NCBI GenBank assembly: GCA_949388605.1
Contig: CASKJV010000003.1
Coordinates: 1-64,000, forward strand
Source: an uncultured Clostridia bacterium
Lineage (GTDB): Bacteria > Bacillota > Clostridia > TANB77 > CAG-508
Reading direction: 5' to 3'
DNA length: 64,000 bases
Shown here: positions 42,596 to 53,003 of the stretch, piece after piece
Layout: each line of letters begins with the position of its first letter
Position numbering within the stretch: position 1 is the stretch's first letter
Made by a program: the position numbers and the translations under genes
Notes under the pieces: generated by a model
Database searches by the model: none
What the model saw: the letters and a program-made list of their open reading frames with translations, nothing else
Told to the model about the DNA's origin: nothing

Positions 42596-42750
42596 TAAAC
42601 ATTCTCCTTTGTTTATTACATTTTTTCCTATAGTGTTATATTTTTTGTCATATGTTAATTTTTTTATTTTATAAGTTTTAACACTTATAAAAATATCACT
42701 AAATAATATTAAAATCAATACGTAAATAAATATTTTTTGGGGTATTATAA

Positions 42751-43014
42751 ATGTCTTTAATTATAAAATTTTATGGAAATATGAATGTAATAGGAAAGCT
42801 TTTAAGAAAATATAGAATTGAAAAAAATTTATCATATGAAAAAATGTCTGCAAAACTAGAATTAATTGGAATTAGTATTCATAAACAATGTTTATATGAT
42901 ATTGAAAACAATAGAAGAACTGTTAAAGATTATGAATTATTTGGTATTGCATACGTTCTTGATATAGATGTAAATGATTTGTTTAAAGATATTAAAAATA
43001 AAATTCTTCTTTAG
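42751..43014 (+). CDS. Small XRE-family HTH protein, paralog of 23346
   Basis: VIGKLLRKYRIEKNLSYEKMSAKLELIGISIHKQCLYDIENNRRTVKDYEL. Confidence 0.8.
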   Translation: MSLIIKFYGNMNVIGKLLRKYRIEKNLSYEKMSAKLELIGISIHKQCLYDIENNRRTVKDYELFGIAYVLDIDVNDLFKDIKNKILL

Positions 43015-43057
43015 CTGATAGTATAATCTTTCTTATAGAGAAAAAAGTACCAAGGTA

Positions 43058-43594
43058 TTAACCTTGGTAGTTCTGAGATATAAGGAGGTATCTAATAGCT
43101 AAAAGCTGATCCTCGTTAGATAACTCTATATTAGCTTCTTCTGGATTTAAAATCAAATTTCCATCTAAATCAATATTTGTAGGTTCTCTATACCAACCTT
43201 GTTTATGGGACCATCTTCCATTATCATCCCTTCTTAACCAATGGATATCCTTTTCACTACAATACCACGCAATTTTAAAATATCCTTCTGGTACTTCTGT
43301 TTCTAAATAACATCCTTTATAGTCAATACCTAATTTTTCAAGCATCTCAAGTGCTATATCATACACTTCATCTACTGTAACAAATCTATTCCTAATAGAT
43401 TTTCCAACTAGTTCTCCATAGTTAGCAATTATATCTTTCTCTACTTCTCCACTACGAATATTAAAAGCATACGTAAAACAGTTCCGTGTTTCTTCAAGCC
43501 CCTCCCAAAGCTCAGGCTGGAATTTTAATTCCTCCTTTATATGCCGCTTTATTGCTTCTTTTAGTTCTACTACCTGTTGTTCTATAGTCAACAT
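43058..43594 (-). CDS. Hypothetical protein, possible papain-like fold
   Basis: NCFTYAFN ... DIHWLRRDDNGRWSHKQGWYREPTNIDLDG. Confidence 0.6.
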   Translation of the reverse strand: MLTIEQQVVELKEAIKRHIKEELKFQPELWEGLEETRNCFTYAFNIRSGEVEKDIIANYGELVGKSIRNRFVTVDEVYDIALEMLEKLGIDYKGCYLETEVPEGYFKIAWYCSEKDIHWLRRDDNGRWSHKQGWYREPTNIDLDGNLILNPEEANIELSNEDQLLAIRYLLISQNYQG

Positions 43595-43895
43595 ATGTTT
43601 ATCTCCTTTTCTAAATGATATATTTTAACCTATTTTTATTATATAATATTTTACATAATATATCAATAAAAATATATTGAGTTATGCTTTATTGGGCAAA
43701 TAATTGAAAAATAAGAAGTGAAATATTAGGTATTTTAAAAAGTAAAGATAATAAAGAAACATATCAATTATTTGTTTAAAATGTTAGAGTTCCTTGTGAA
43801 GAAAAAACAATTATCATGTACCAGTTTTGTACCAGTTAAGGCAATTTAGAAAAAAATAAAGACTTTCAATTTCTTGAAAGTCTTTATTTTCTTGG

Positions 43896-43967
43896 CTGGG
43901 CTGGTGGGATTCGAACACACGCATGCCAGAGTCAAAGTCTGGTGCCTTACCGCTTGGCTACAGCCCA
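43896..43967 (-). tRNA. tRNA-Gln (TTG)
   Basis: TGGGCTG...GACTTTGACTC...GTTCGAATC...CAGCCCA. Confidence 0.95.
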
Positions 43968-43985
43968 ATGTTATATAATTAGTGG

Positions 43986-44060
43986 GGTGGAAGATGGGAC
44001 TCGAACCCACGGTCTTCAGTGCCACAAACTGACGCGTTAACCAACTACGCTACATCCACC
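43986..44060 (-). tRNA. tRNA-His (GTG)
   Basis: GGTGGATGTAGCGTAGTTGGTTAACGC...CAGTTTGTGGCACTG...GGTTCGAGTCC. Confidence 0.93.
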
Positions 44061-44218
44061 GTATTTAGGTAATTTTCACAACGCTCTTATATTTTAAAAC
44101 AAAATTTATAGTTTGTCAAGTTTTTTATCTCAAAATATGGAAAGTTAATTTAAAAGATGAAAGTGATATGCTTATATCTACTTTCATCTCATTTTTTAAT
44201 ATATATTACATTTTATTT

Positions 44219-44911
44219 CTATTCCATACTACCTTCTTCTGCTGCCCAAATAATAATTCTTGCTTTATTATCATCTGTACAAGTTTGTAAAGAGATTTCT
44301 CTTCTACCATCTGTATTTCTAGTCATATAAGTAGCATCGTTTTGATCTGTTTCATATATTTTATAAATTATATATGTAACTGTTTCTCCTGTTTGGTCTG
44401 TTATTAGAACTTTGTCTCCATTTTGTAATTTTTTATTATTTGAGAAGAAAGTCCCATTTCTATAGTTATGTCCATAAATACAAGTATTTCCTTCTTTATT
44501 TAAACCTGGTCCATATGCAATAGCAACAGCAATTTCTAAAGTCTTTTTGTTTACTTTTTCAAGTACCGGATAATTAACATTTGTTTTTGGTATTTGTATA
44601 GTTCCTTTTATTTCATATCCTTCATAATAAGCTTTTTCTGCTTTATTAGTTTCTTCTGATGTATTACTATTTGTTGCTAATAAATTTGCTAAATCTTCTA
44701 ATGAAGTATGTGCTTCATTTGATGAAGTATTCTCACTATTATTTCTTTTAACTTTTTTAGTAGATTTTTCAAATTCATCAATAGCAGATTGTGCCTTATT
44801 ATTAATTGCTTTTGAATTAAAAGTATCATAAATAAAATATCCTGCTATCCCTAATATTGCCACTATTAATACTACTAAAAACATTGTTAATATATTACTA
44901 AATTTAGACAT
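44219..44911 (-). CDS. Sortase (class D-like)
   Basis: GTIQIPKTNVNYPVLE; GHNYRNGTFF; SLQTCTDDNKARIIIWA. Confidence 0.9.
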   Translation of the reverse strand: MSKFSNILTMFLVVLIVAILGIAGYFIYDTFNSKAINNKAQSAIDEFEKSTKKVKRNNSENTSSNEAHTSLEDLANLLATNSNTSEETNKAEKAYYEGYEIKGTIQIPKTNVNYPVLEKVNKKTLEIAVAIAYGPGLNKEGNTCIYGHNYRNGTFFSNNKKLQNGDKVLITDQTGETVTYIIYKIYETDQNDATYMTRNTDGRREISLQTCTDDNKARIIIWAAEEGSME

Positions 44912-45114
44912 AATACACTTATCTCCAATCATTTAAATTTACATAAATTATAAATATATTATAACATATACACATTTTTTTTTCAATAAATACATAATAG
45001 TTTTCTATAATACGAAATAATAGCCAAAATCTTACCTGTAAAATACAGCATACTTTTGGCTATTATCTTGATTTATAATTAATTTTAACTTCACTTCTAA
45101 TATATATTTTAATT

Positions 45115-46866
45115 TTATTCTAAAATAGCTTTTATTCTTCTTACTCCTGAAGATGAAGCTTCTTCTTTTTTTATTTTAAAATGACCTAATTTTCCAGTAC
45201 TTTCAACATGAGGTCCTCCACATAGTTCTATAGATACATCTCCTATTTTATATACAGTAACAATATCTCCATATTTATCTAAGAACATTGCTTCTGCTCC
45301 CATATTTAATGCATCTTCTTTTTTCATTTCCAATTTTTCTACTGGAATATCTTGTGCTATATAATCATTTATTAATTTTTCTACTTTTTGTTTTTCTTCA
45401 TCTGTCATTTTTGCTCCATGAGAAAAATCAAATCTCATTCTTTCGGCTGTAATATTACTTCCCTTTTGATGTACATGATCTCCTAAAACTACTTTTAATG
45501 CTGCATTTAAAAGATGTGTAGCTGTATGATATTTTGTTTCCATTTCTCCTGTTGATGCTAGTCCACCTTTAAATTTTTGTTCACTACCTAATCTTGATTT
45601 TTCCTGATGTTCTTTAAATAACTTTTGATAATCAGACATATCAACTTCTAAATCTTGCTCCTTTGCAAGTTCTTCTGTCATTTCTGGTGGAAATCCATAA
45701 GTTTCATATAAATTGAATACAGCTTGTGTGTCTAATACTTTTTTTCCTGAATTTTTAGTTCTATTTGCTAATTTCTCAAATTCTCTTTCTCCATTTTGAA
45801 GTGTTTTCATGAACTTATTTTTTTCTTCTATAATTACATTTTTTATTAATTCTCTATTTGTATATAACTCTGGATACAATTCTTTTAAAGCATTTATTGA
45901 TATATCTATAATTTCTGGTAAATTATTTAGATTAATTTCTAATTTATTTAAATGTCTTGTCATTCTGCGAAGTAATCTTCTCAAAATATATCCTCTATCT
46001 ACATTACTTGGTCTACCACCATCATTTATTATCATTATGCTAGAACGTAAATGCTCTGCAACAATTCTTCTGCTTTGAATATTATCTACTTTTTGTAATT
46101 CTAGTAATTTTTCCATTACAGGTGCAAATAGTTCAATTTCAAAAGGAGTTTCTTTTCCTTGTAAAAGCATTGTCATTCTTTCTAGCCCAAGCCCAGTATC
46201 AACATTTTGTTGTTTTAATTTTGAATATCCGTTTTTATCTTTATAAAATTCCATGAAAACATTGTTCCAGATTTCTACATATTTTCCACATCCACATGAA
46301 GGATTACATTCTGGAGAACATTTTTGTTTTCCTGTATCATAGAACATTTCTGTATCTGGACCACATGGCCCTTCTTCTCCTGCTATCCACCAATTGTCAT
46401 CTTTTCCAAAGAAATAAATTCTTTCATCAGGTATTCCAGCTTTTTTCCACGCTTTATATGCAACTTCGTCTTTGCTACAATCTTCATCTCCTGCAAAACA
46501 TGTAACAGATAATTTTTCTGCAGGAATTTCTAATTCTTTTGTTAGAAATTCATAACTCATTGCTATTGATTCTTCTTTAAAATAATCTCCTAATGACCAA
46601 TTTCCAAGCATTTCGAAGTATGTTAAGTGACGATTATCTCCAACTTCATCAATATCATTTGTTCTAAGACATTTTTGGAAATCTGTTAATCTTGTTCCAG
46701 AAGGATGTTTTTGTCCTAAAAGATATGGTACTAATGGTTGCATTCCTGCTGTTGTAAATAAAACTGATGGATCATTTTCAGGTATTACTGGTGCAGATGG
46801 AATGATACTATGACCATGATTTTTGAAAAAGTTTAAATATTTATTTCTTATTTCAATTGCTTTCAT
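45115..46866 (-). CDS. alaS: Alanyl-tRNA synthetase, short form without C-Ala domain
   Basis: IRNKYLNFFKNHGHSIIPSAPVIPENDPSVLFTTAGMQPL; editing motif TATHLLNAAL; ends GVRRIKAILE. Confidence 0.93.
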   Translation of the reverse strand: MKAIEIRNKYLNFFKNHGHSIIPSAPVIPENDPSVLFTTAGMQPLVPYLLGQKHPSGTRLTDFQKCLRTNDIDEVGDNRHLTYFEMLGNWSLGDYFKEESIAMSYEFLTKELEIPAEKLSVTCFAGDEDCSKDEVAYKAWKKAGIPDERIYFFGKDDNWWIAGEEGPCGPDTEMFYDTGKQKCSPECNPSCGCGKYVEIWNNVFMEFYKDKNGYSKLKQQNVDTGLGLERMTMLLQGKETPFEIELFAPVMEKLLELQKVDNIQSRRIVAEHLRSSIMIINDGGRPSNVDRGYILRRLLRRMTRHLNKLEINLNNLPEIIDISINALKELYPELYTNRELIKNVIIEEKNKFMKTLQNGEREFEKLANRTKNSGKKVLDTQAVFNLYETYGFPPEMTEELAKEQDLEVDMSDYQKLFKEHQEKSRLGSEQKFKGGLASTGEMETKYHTATHLLNAALKVVLGDHVHQKGSNITAERMRFDFSHGAKMTDEEKQKVEKLINDYIAQDIPVEKLEMKKEDALNMGAEAMFLDKYGDIVTVYKIGDVSIELCGGPHVESTGKLGHFKIKKEEASSSGVRRIKAILE

Positions 46867-47330
46867 AAAATTCTCCTATTCATTTTATATAAATTACTAT
46901 TTTTAATAAATAGTTCCATTAGATTTATTATATTTTTTGCTTAGAGAAAAATTTTATCCATAATTTAATATTACTATTATAATATGGCATTTTATTTCTC
47001 AAAAATAACTTTTTAAATTATATTATAAAATTCCATTATTTTCAAGTATTTAAATAAACTTAAAGTTAGCACTTTAAAATTTAACAATATATAACTTAAA
47101 TATTATAGATTATCACGAGCTTTCAAAATGCAATTAATTGTTAATGATTAGAAATAATTAAATTATACATTTCTATTATAGAAAAAAGAAACACTTTTAA
47201 AATTTTATATTATTTTAATAAAGTTATATGCCTAGTCTTTGTTCGAGCTTTTTCTCTGTATAACAAAAAAGGTAATAAACTACTAATATGAGCTTATTAC
47301 CTTTTGGTATTTTACTAATAATTTTATAAA

Positions 47331-47840
47331 TTAAATTTCTTTTCCAAATAAATTTTTATATTCTAATGCAACTTTATTTTGCAATTCTCCAACATATTCT
47401 TTGGTTTTTCCTTCAAAATCAACTATACTATAGAATTCATTAAGATCTGCTTTTTGATTTGCATATATTGGTTTTCCTAATACTATGTTTTTATATTCTT
47501 CAGCTTTTTCTGTATTTTTCTCAACACCATCTCCCCAGTAATATAACTTTCCTAAATAATATTTAGAATATGTATTATCTGCTTCTGCTGATTTTTCAAA
47601 ATATTCTTTTGCTTTTAAATGATTGGTTTGAACACCATTACCATTATAATAGATTTTGCCTAAAAAATAGTTAGAACCAGAAGATCCTCTTTCTGAGGCA
47701 ATTTCAAAATAGTTTCTTGCTTTTCCATAATCTAAATTCACACCAACTCCATAAAAATATCTTTGTCCTAATTCATAAATTGCTCCTACGTCTCCGTTAT
47801 TAGCTAAACTTTCTAATTCTTTAATGTTTTTAGTACTCAT
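47331..47840 (-). CDS. Sel1-like repeat protein
   Basis: LGQRYFYGVGVNLDYGKARNYFEIASERG, LGKIYYNGNGVQTNHLKAKEYFEKSAE. Confidence 0.88.
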   Translation of the reverse strand: MSTKNIKELESLANNGDVGAIYELGQRYFYGVGVNLDYGKARNYFEIASERGSSGSNYFLGKIYYNGNGVQTNHLKAKEYFEKSAEADNTYSKYYLGKLYYWGDGVEKNTEKAEEYKNIVLGKPIYANQKADLNEFYSIVDFEGKTKEYVGELQNKVALEYKNLFGKEI

Positions 47841-48005
47841 ATCTATTCCTTTCTAAAATAATTAAATTATTATTTTGTAAATATCAATTATTAATAAGTT
47901 TATCACTATTTTCCAATATTTACTATATATTTTTTATTACATTAATAATACAAAAGTAATACAGATTTTGTTGTACAAAATCGTGTGCAAAAATTAGCAA
48001 AGCAT

Positions 48006-48045
48006 TTCTTTAGTAGGAAGAGCAAAGCACTTTCCTACTAAAGAA
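48006..48045. repeat. Perfect 14-bp inverted repeat without an adjacent U tract
   Basis: TTCTTTAGTAGGAA 48006-48019 / TTCCTACTAAAGAA 48032-48045. Confidence 0.7.
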
Positions 48046-48132
48046 CAAGACCTAATTTAAAATACATTTTTACTTTAAACTAGGTCTTTATTATTTTTAA
48101 TAAGTATTCAATGTTTTTCTAAAATGTGAATA

Positions 48133-48687
48133 CTAAATTTCTAAATGGTTTCCTAAAAATCCAGCTGCAGATTGAGCAACTTTATCTTCAACATCACCCA
48201 TTTTTTTATAAGGTTCTTTAGATAAAAGTATAACACTACCTATAACATCTCCATCTGAAATTATAGGATATATTACTTGAGAATTATATATTCTTTCTCT
48301 TCCTTCATTTTGTGTAATTGGAATTGCTATTTCATTATTTTCTTTACTTTTAAATACTTCTTTATTTTCTATTACTTCTTCTAATTCTTTACTTAAACTT
48401 TTCTCTAAAAATTCCTTTTTTTGTCCTCCAGAAACAGCTATTACTGTATCTTTATCTGTAATACAAGCTATATGTCCAGTAGTTTTTGAAATTGTATCTG
48501 CATATGTGTTTGCAAATTCTGTAAGTTCACCTATTGGTGAGTATTTTTTTAATATTATTTCTCCTTCTTTATCTGTAAATATTTCAAGTGGATCTCCTTC
48601 TTTTATATGATGAACTTTTCTTATTTCTTTTGGAATAACCAATCTACCTAAATCGTCAATTCTTCTTACAACTCCTGTTGCTTTCAT
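48133..48687 (-). CDS. spoVT: Stage V sporulation protein T
   Basis: MKATGVVRRIDDLGRLVIPKEIRKVHHIKEGDPLEIFTDKEGEIILKKYSPIGEL. Confidence 0.95.
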   Translation of the reverse strand: MKATGVVRRIDDLGRLVIPKEIRKVHHIKEGDPLEIFTDKEGEIILKKYSPIGELTEFANTYADTISKTTGHIACITDKDTVIAVSGGQKKEFLEKSLSKELEEVIENKEVFKSKENNEIAIPITQNEGRERIYNSQVIYPIISDGDVIGSVILLSKEPYKKMGDVEDKVAQSAAGFLGNHLEI

Positions 48688-48905
48688 AAACTCCTCCTTA
48701 TATTTGTATTTATATTTTTATTATGACAAATTAGGAAAATTTTATGCATATTTTTCTTCCAGATTTTAATTTTATATATATTTTTTTCTAGTTTTCCAAT
48801 TTATATTTAATTTTTAATTTGATTAATTTTTTTATTTCATTTTTCATATAATTTATTACTTTTTATTAGCTGTTTTATTTTTCATATAGTTTTAATTAGT
48901 TTATA

Positions 48906-49739
48906 CTAATTTTTATATAATTGTTTTAATTGCTTAATTTCTTTTTCATATCCATCTAATTCATTTGGTGTTTCTAAGAAAAATGGTAAATCACGAAGTT
49001 TAGGATGATTTATAATTCTTTCAAATGCTTCAATTCCTATAGTTCCATCTCCAATTTTTTCGTGTCTATCTTTGTGTGCACCAATTGGATTTTTACTATC
49101 ATTTATATGAATTGCTTTTAATTTATCTAAACCTATAATCCTATCAAATTCTTCTAAAACATTATCCAAATTATTTATAACATCATATCCAGCATCATTT
49201 ACATGGCAGGTATCTAAACAAACACCAACTTTTTCTTTAAGTTTTATACCATCAATTATCTGTTTTAATTCTTCAAAGTTTTTACCAATCTCAGATCCTT
49301 TACCAGCCATGGTTTCTAACAGTATAGTGGTTGTTTGACTTTCTGTTATTACTTCGTTTAATATATTTATTATATATTTTATTCCGACATCAGCACCTTG
49401 TCCTACATGACTACCTGGATGAAAATTATATAAATTGTTTGGTGTATATTCCATTCTTCTTAAATCATCTTGCATTGTTTCTTTTGCAAATTTTCTTATA
49501 TCTTCATTTGCTGATGCACAATTTAAAGTATATGGTGCATGTGCAAGAATAATTTCTATTCCATATTCTTTTGCTTTTTCATGAAATTTTCTAATATCCT
49601 CTTCATTTATATCTTTTGCTTTTCCACCTCTTGGATTTCTTGTGAAAAATTGAAATGTATTTCCTCCAATTTTATGAATTACATCAGCCATATTAGAATA
49701 ACCTTTAGATGCTGATAAATGACATCCTATTTTTAACAT
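48906..49739 (-). CDS. nfo: Endonuclease IV
   Basis: [56 protein letters not shown]. Confidence 0.96.
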   Translation of the reverse strand: MLKIGCHLSASKGYSNMADVIHKIGGNTFQFFTRNPRGGKAKDINEEDIRKFHEKAKEYGIEIILAHAPYTLNCASANEDIRKFAKETMQDDLRRMEYTPNNLYNFHPGSHVGQGADVGIKYIINILNEVITESQTTTILLETMAGKGSEIGKNFEELKQIIDGIKLKEKVGVCLDTCHVNDAGYDVINNLDNVLEEFDRIIGLDKLKAIHINDSKNPIGAHKDRHEKIGDGTIGIEAFERIINHPKLRDLPFFLETPNELDGYEKEIKQLKQLYKN

Positions 49740-49927
49740 ATTTATTTCCTTTCTACTTCAATAATTTTTCCAAAAATTTTTAAATCGTTACAACTAATAA
49801 TTTAATATCTGCTTACTTGTCATATGTACTTCAATTTTTTTATTTTCTTATCTGCAACAACTATAAAGCTATTCGTTTCTACCAGTTCGCTCATCATACA
49901 CATTTTAAATTTGTACTTTTCTTGTAA

Positions 49928-50680
49928 CTAATCTTTAGCAATAACTAAAACCATTACTTCAGTTGCTCCTGCTATTTTTAATTTCTTTGATATTTCATTT
50001 ACTGTAGCTCCCGTTGTATATATATCATCAAATATTATTATTTTTCTATTTTTAACTTTATAAGTTTGCTTTACAACATATGCATTTTCTACATTATTTT
50101 TTCTTTCTTCTTTTTTTAGTGTGCTCTGTGTTTTTGATTTTTTTGCTTTTTCTAAAATTGTATTATCAGATTTAATAAGTCCTGATTTTGATATTATATT
50201 TGTTATTAGTTCTGCTTGATTATATCCTCTTTTAGCTTTCTTTATTTTGTCCATTGGAACTGGAATTATTATATCATAATTCTTGAAAATTTGATTAATT
50301 TTTGGATTTTTTAATATTTGATATGAAAAAAATCTTGATAAGTATACTTTTCCAAAGAATTTATATTGTAGTATATATTTTCTTACAATACTTTTATAAT
50401 TAAAACAATATATCATTTTTTCCCAATATATTTTTTGTCCTTCTACTAAATAATAGTTTTGTTTTAAATTTATATTATGAATATTTAATTTATCCATAAT
50501 CATTTTTTTATTATCTATAATTCCATTTTCTTTATATTTATTAAATCTTTTCTCACAAACTTCACATATATAATCTTTACTTAGTTTTCCACAAATTATA
50601 CAAGTTTGTGGAAACATGAAATCTAATACTTTCTTCAATTCTTTAAAAATACATAAAAAATCAGAGGCAAAATTAAGCAT
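49928..50680 (-). CDS. ComF family phosphoribosyltransferase
   Basis: N-terminal CIICGKLSKDYICEVC zinc motif; IIIFDDIYTTGATVNEI. Confidence 0.93.
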   Translation of the reverse strand: MLNFASDFLCIFKELKKVLDFMFPQTCIICGKLSKDYICEVCEKRFNKYKENGIIDNKKMIMDKLNIHNINLKQNYYLVEGQKIYWEKMIYCFNYKSIVRKYILQYKFFGKVYLSRFFSYQILKNPKINQIFKNYDIIIPVPMDKIKKAKRGYNQAELITNIISKSGLIKSDNTILEKAKKSKTQSTLKKEERKNNVENAYVVKQTYKVKNRKIIIFDDIYTTGATVNEISKKLKIAGATEVMVLVIAKD

Positions 50681-50713
50681 TTCTACTCCTTTCTTGCCCC
50701 TAATAATAATTTA

Positions 50714-50733
50714 TGGACCTTCTTTCGAAGGTC
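50714..50733. terminator. Intrinsic terminator hairpin
   Basis: ggaccttc-tttc-gaaggtcc. Confidence 0.55.
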
Positions 50734-50743
50734 CTCTCGCGGT

Positions 50744-50971
50744 TTATCGTATTTCCACAGAATAATTTCCTGCCGCATATACAGTAACAATTACTAAACC
50801 TACTACTGTTCTCGCGGCATACATTTTCCACGAACTCGTGCCCGCATTTTCCTCGCCATCATACGGCGGAATTTCCACCATATTTTCAGCATTAACAAAA
50901 TCACCCGTTTCCACGCCTTTTACAAGCCGCACATGATTATTCATAATACATACGATTGCTGCATCATTCAT
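50744..50971 (-). CDS. Small hypothetical protein of atypical composition
   Basis: aaaggaga RBS; 75 aa; GC-richer codons. Confidence 0.6.
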   Translation of the reverse strand: MNDAAIVCIMNNHVRLVKGVETGDFVNAENMVEIPPYDGEENAGTSSWKMYAARTVVGLVIVTVYAAGNYSVEIR

Positions 50972-51095
50972 ATTATCTCTCCTTTATATTGTGTTTTGTT
51001 AACTACATACACCACTGTGTATTATAGCAAGGTACATAAAAGTCAGGATTATTCCTTGACATTTTTATTTTAACATATTTTTCTAGTTTTGTCTA

Positions 51096-53003
51096 TTATT
51101 TAAGAGATTGTAATCTTTCCTTTACATTTGTAAGCATTTGTTTATAATTTTCAAGTTTTGCTTTTTCTTCATTTACTTTAGCCTCTGGAGCTTTGTTAAC
51201 AAAACCTGGATTCGAAAGCATTTTTTCTCCTCTTTGAACTTCTGCTTCTAATTTTGCTTTTTCTCCTTCTAGTCTTTTTCTTTCTTCTTCAATATCAACT
51301 AATTCTTCAAAAGGTATATATACTTTTAATTCATCAATTACTATTGAAACTGCATTTTGTGGTATTTCTGACTCATCTTTTACTATAGCAATTTCATTTG
51401 AAAATCCAAGTTTTAACAAGAACTCTTCTGCTTCTTTTATATCACTATCTAAAGAGTTGGAAATTATTAATAATTTTGATTTCTTAGATGGATGTACATT
51501 CATTTTTGTTCTTATATTTCTTATTTCAACAATTAGTTTTTTCAATTTTTCAATAATTGCTTCTTCTTTTTCAAATTCAAAATTTTCGTATGGAGTTGGC
51601 CATTTACTAACCATTAATGCTTTGTCATTATAATATACTAATTTATCATAAATTTCTGATGTAACAAATGGCATAAATGGATGCAATAATTTTAAAGATA
51701 TACCAAAAATATAATCTAACACAAAACATACAGCAACTTTTTCGTCGTAATTTTCGCTATATAATCTAGGTTTTACCATTTCTATATACCAGTCACAAAA
51801 TTCATTCCAAATAAAGTTATATATTTTGTCAAGCGCTATACCTAAATCATAATTTTCAATATTCTTTGTTACTTCTACAACTATTTTATCTAATTTATTT
51901 ATTATCCATTTATCTTCAATTCTAAGTAATTTTGGATTATATTTATTTTTTCCATTTTGACGTACTTTCTCTGAAAATTTAATAATATCTTCATCATCAG
52001 CCAAATTCATTGTAATAAATTTGGCAGCATTCCAAATTTTATTAGCAAAATTAGATGCTTGTTCTATTTTTTCTGGCATAAATCTAATGTCATTTCCCAT
52101 TGTTGTTCCTGAAAGTAATGAAAATCTTAAACTATCTGTTCCATTTTTTTCTATAATATCTAATGGATCAATTCCATTTCCAAGTGTTTTTGACATTTTT
52201 CTGCCTTGGCTATCTCTTACTATACCATGAACTAAAACATCTTTAAATGGAACTTCATCTGTAAATTCTAAACCTTGTGTCATCATTCTTGATATCCAGA
52301 ATGTTATAATATCAAATCCTGTTACCAAAGTTTGTGTTGGATAAAAGTCTTTATAATCTTGTGATTCTTTATTTGGCCAACCTAATGTTGAAAATGGCCA
52401 TAATGCAGAACTAAACCATGTATCTAATGTATCTTGATCTTGAGTAATTTTATGGCTTCCACATTTTTCACATTTTTCAGGATCTGTTTTAGAAACATTT
52501 ATATGTCCACATTCATCACAGTAATATGCTGGTATTCTATGTCCCCACCATAATTGACGTGAAATACACCAATCTTGTATATTATCTAACCAATGGAAAT
52601 ATTGTTTTTCATATCTTTGAGGAACAAATTTTGTTTCACCATTTCTTACACTATCTGCAGCTCTTTTGGCTAAATCTTTCATACTTACAAACCATTGTTC
52701 TGAAATCTTTGGTTCTATAGTATTTTTACATCTTTCACATTTGGCTACATTATGTGTATAATCTTCTGTTCTAACTAATGCTCCTATTTCATCTAATTTT
52801 TTTACAATTTCTTTTCTTGCCTCTAGTAAATCCATTCCATTATATTCTGGTACTAAATTTCCCATTTTGAAGTTTTCATCAAATACTTCAATTATTTCTA
52901 AGTTATGTCTTAATCCAGCTTGATAATCATTCATATCATGTGCAGGTGTTATTTTAACGACACCCCTTGGTACACAATAAAAAAATAATAGAATGAGTAG
53001 CAT
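51096..53003 (-). pseudogene. valS: Valyl-tRNA synthetase, 3' half only (5' part separated by mobile element)
   Basis: GVVKITPAHDMNDYQAGLRHNL; GRKMSKTLGNGIDP; C-terminal coiled coil; first ~12 codons come from the element. Confidence 0.9.

Noticed and set aside
43700-43896. Possible tyrosine-integrase remnant next to tRNA-Gln (repeated accagttttgtaccag)
   Set aside because: Too short to translate into a recognisable domain; no direct repeat of the tRNA 3' end found
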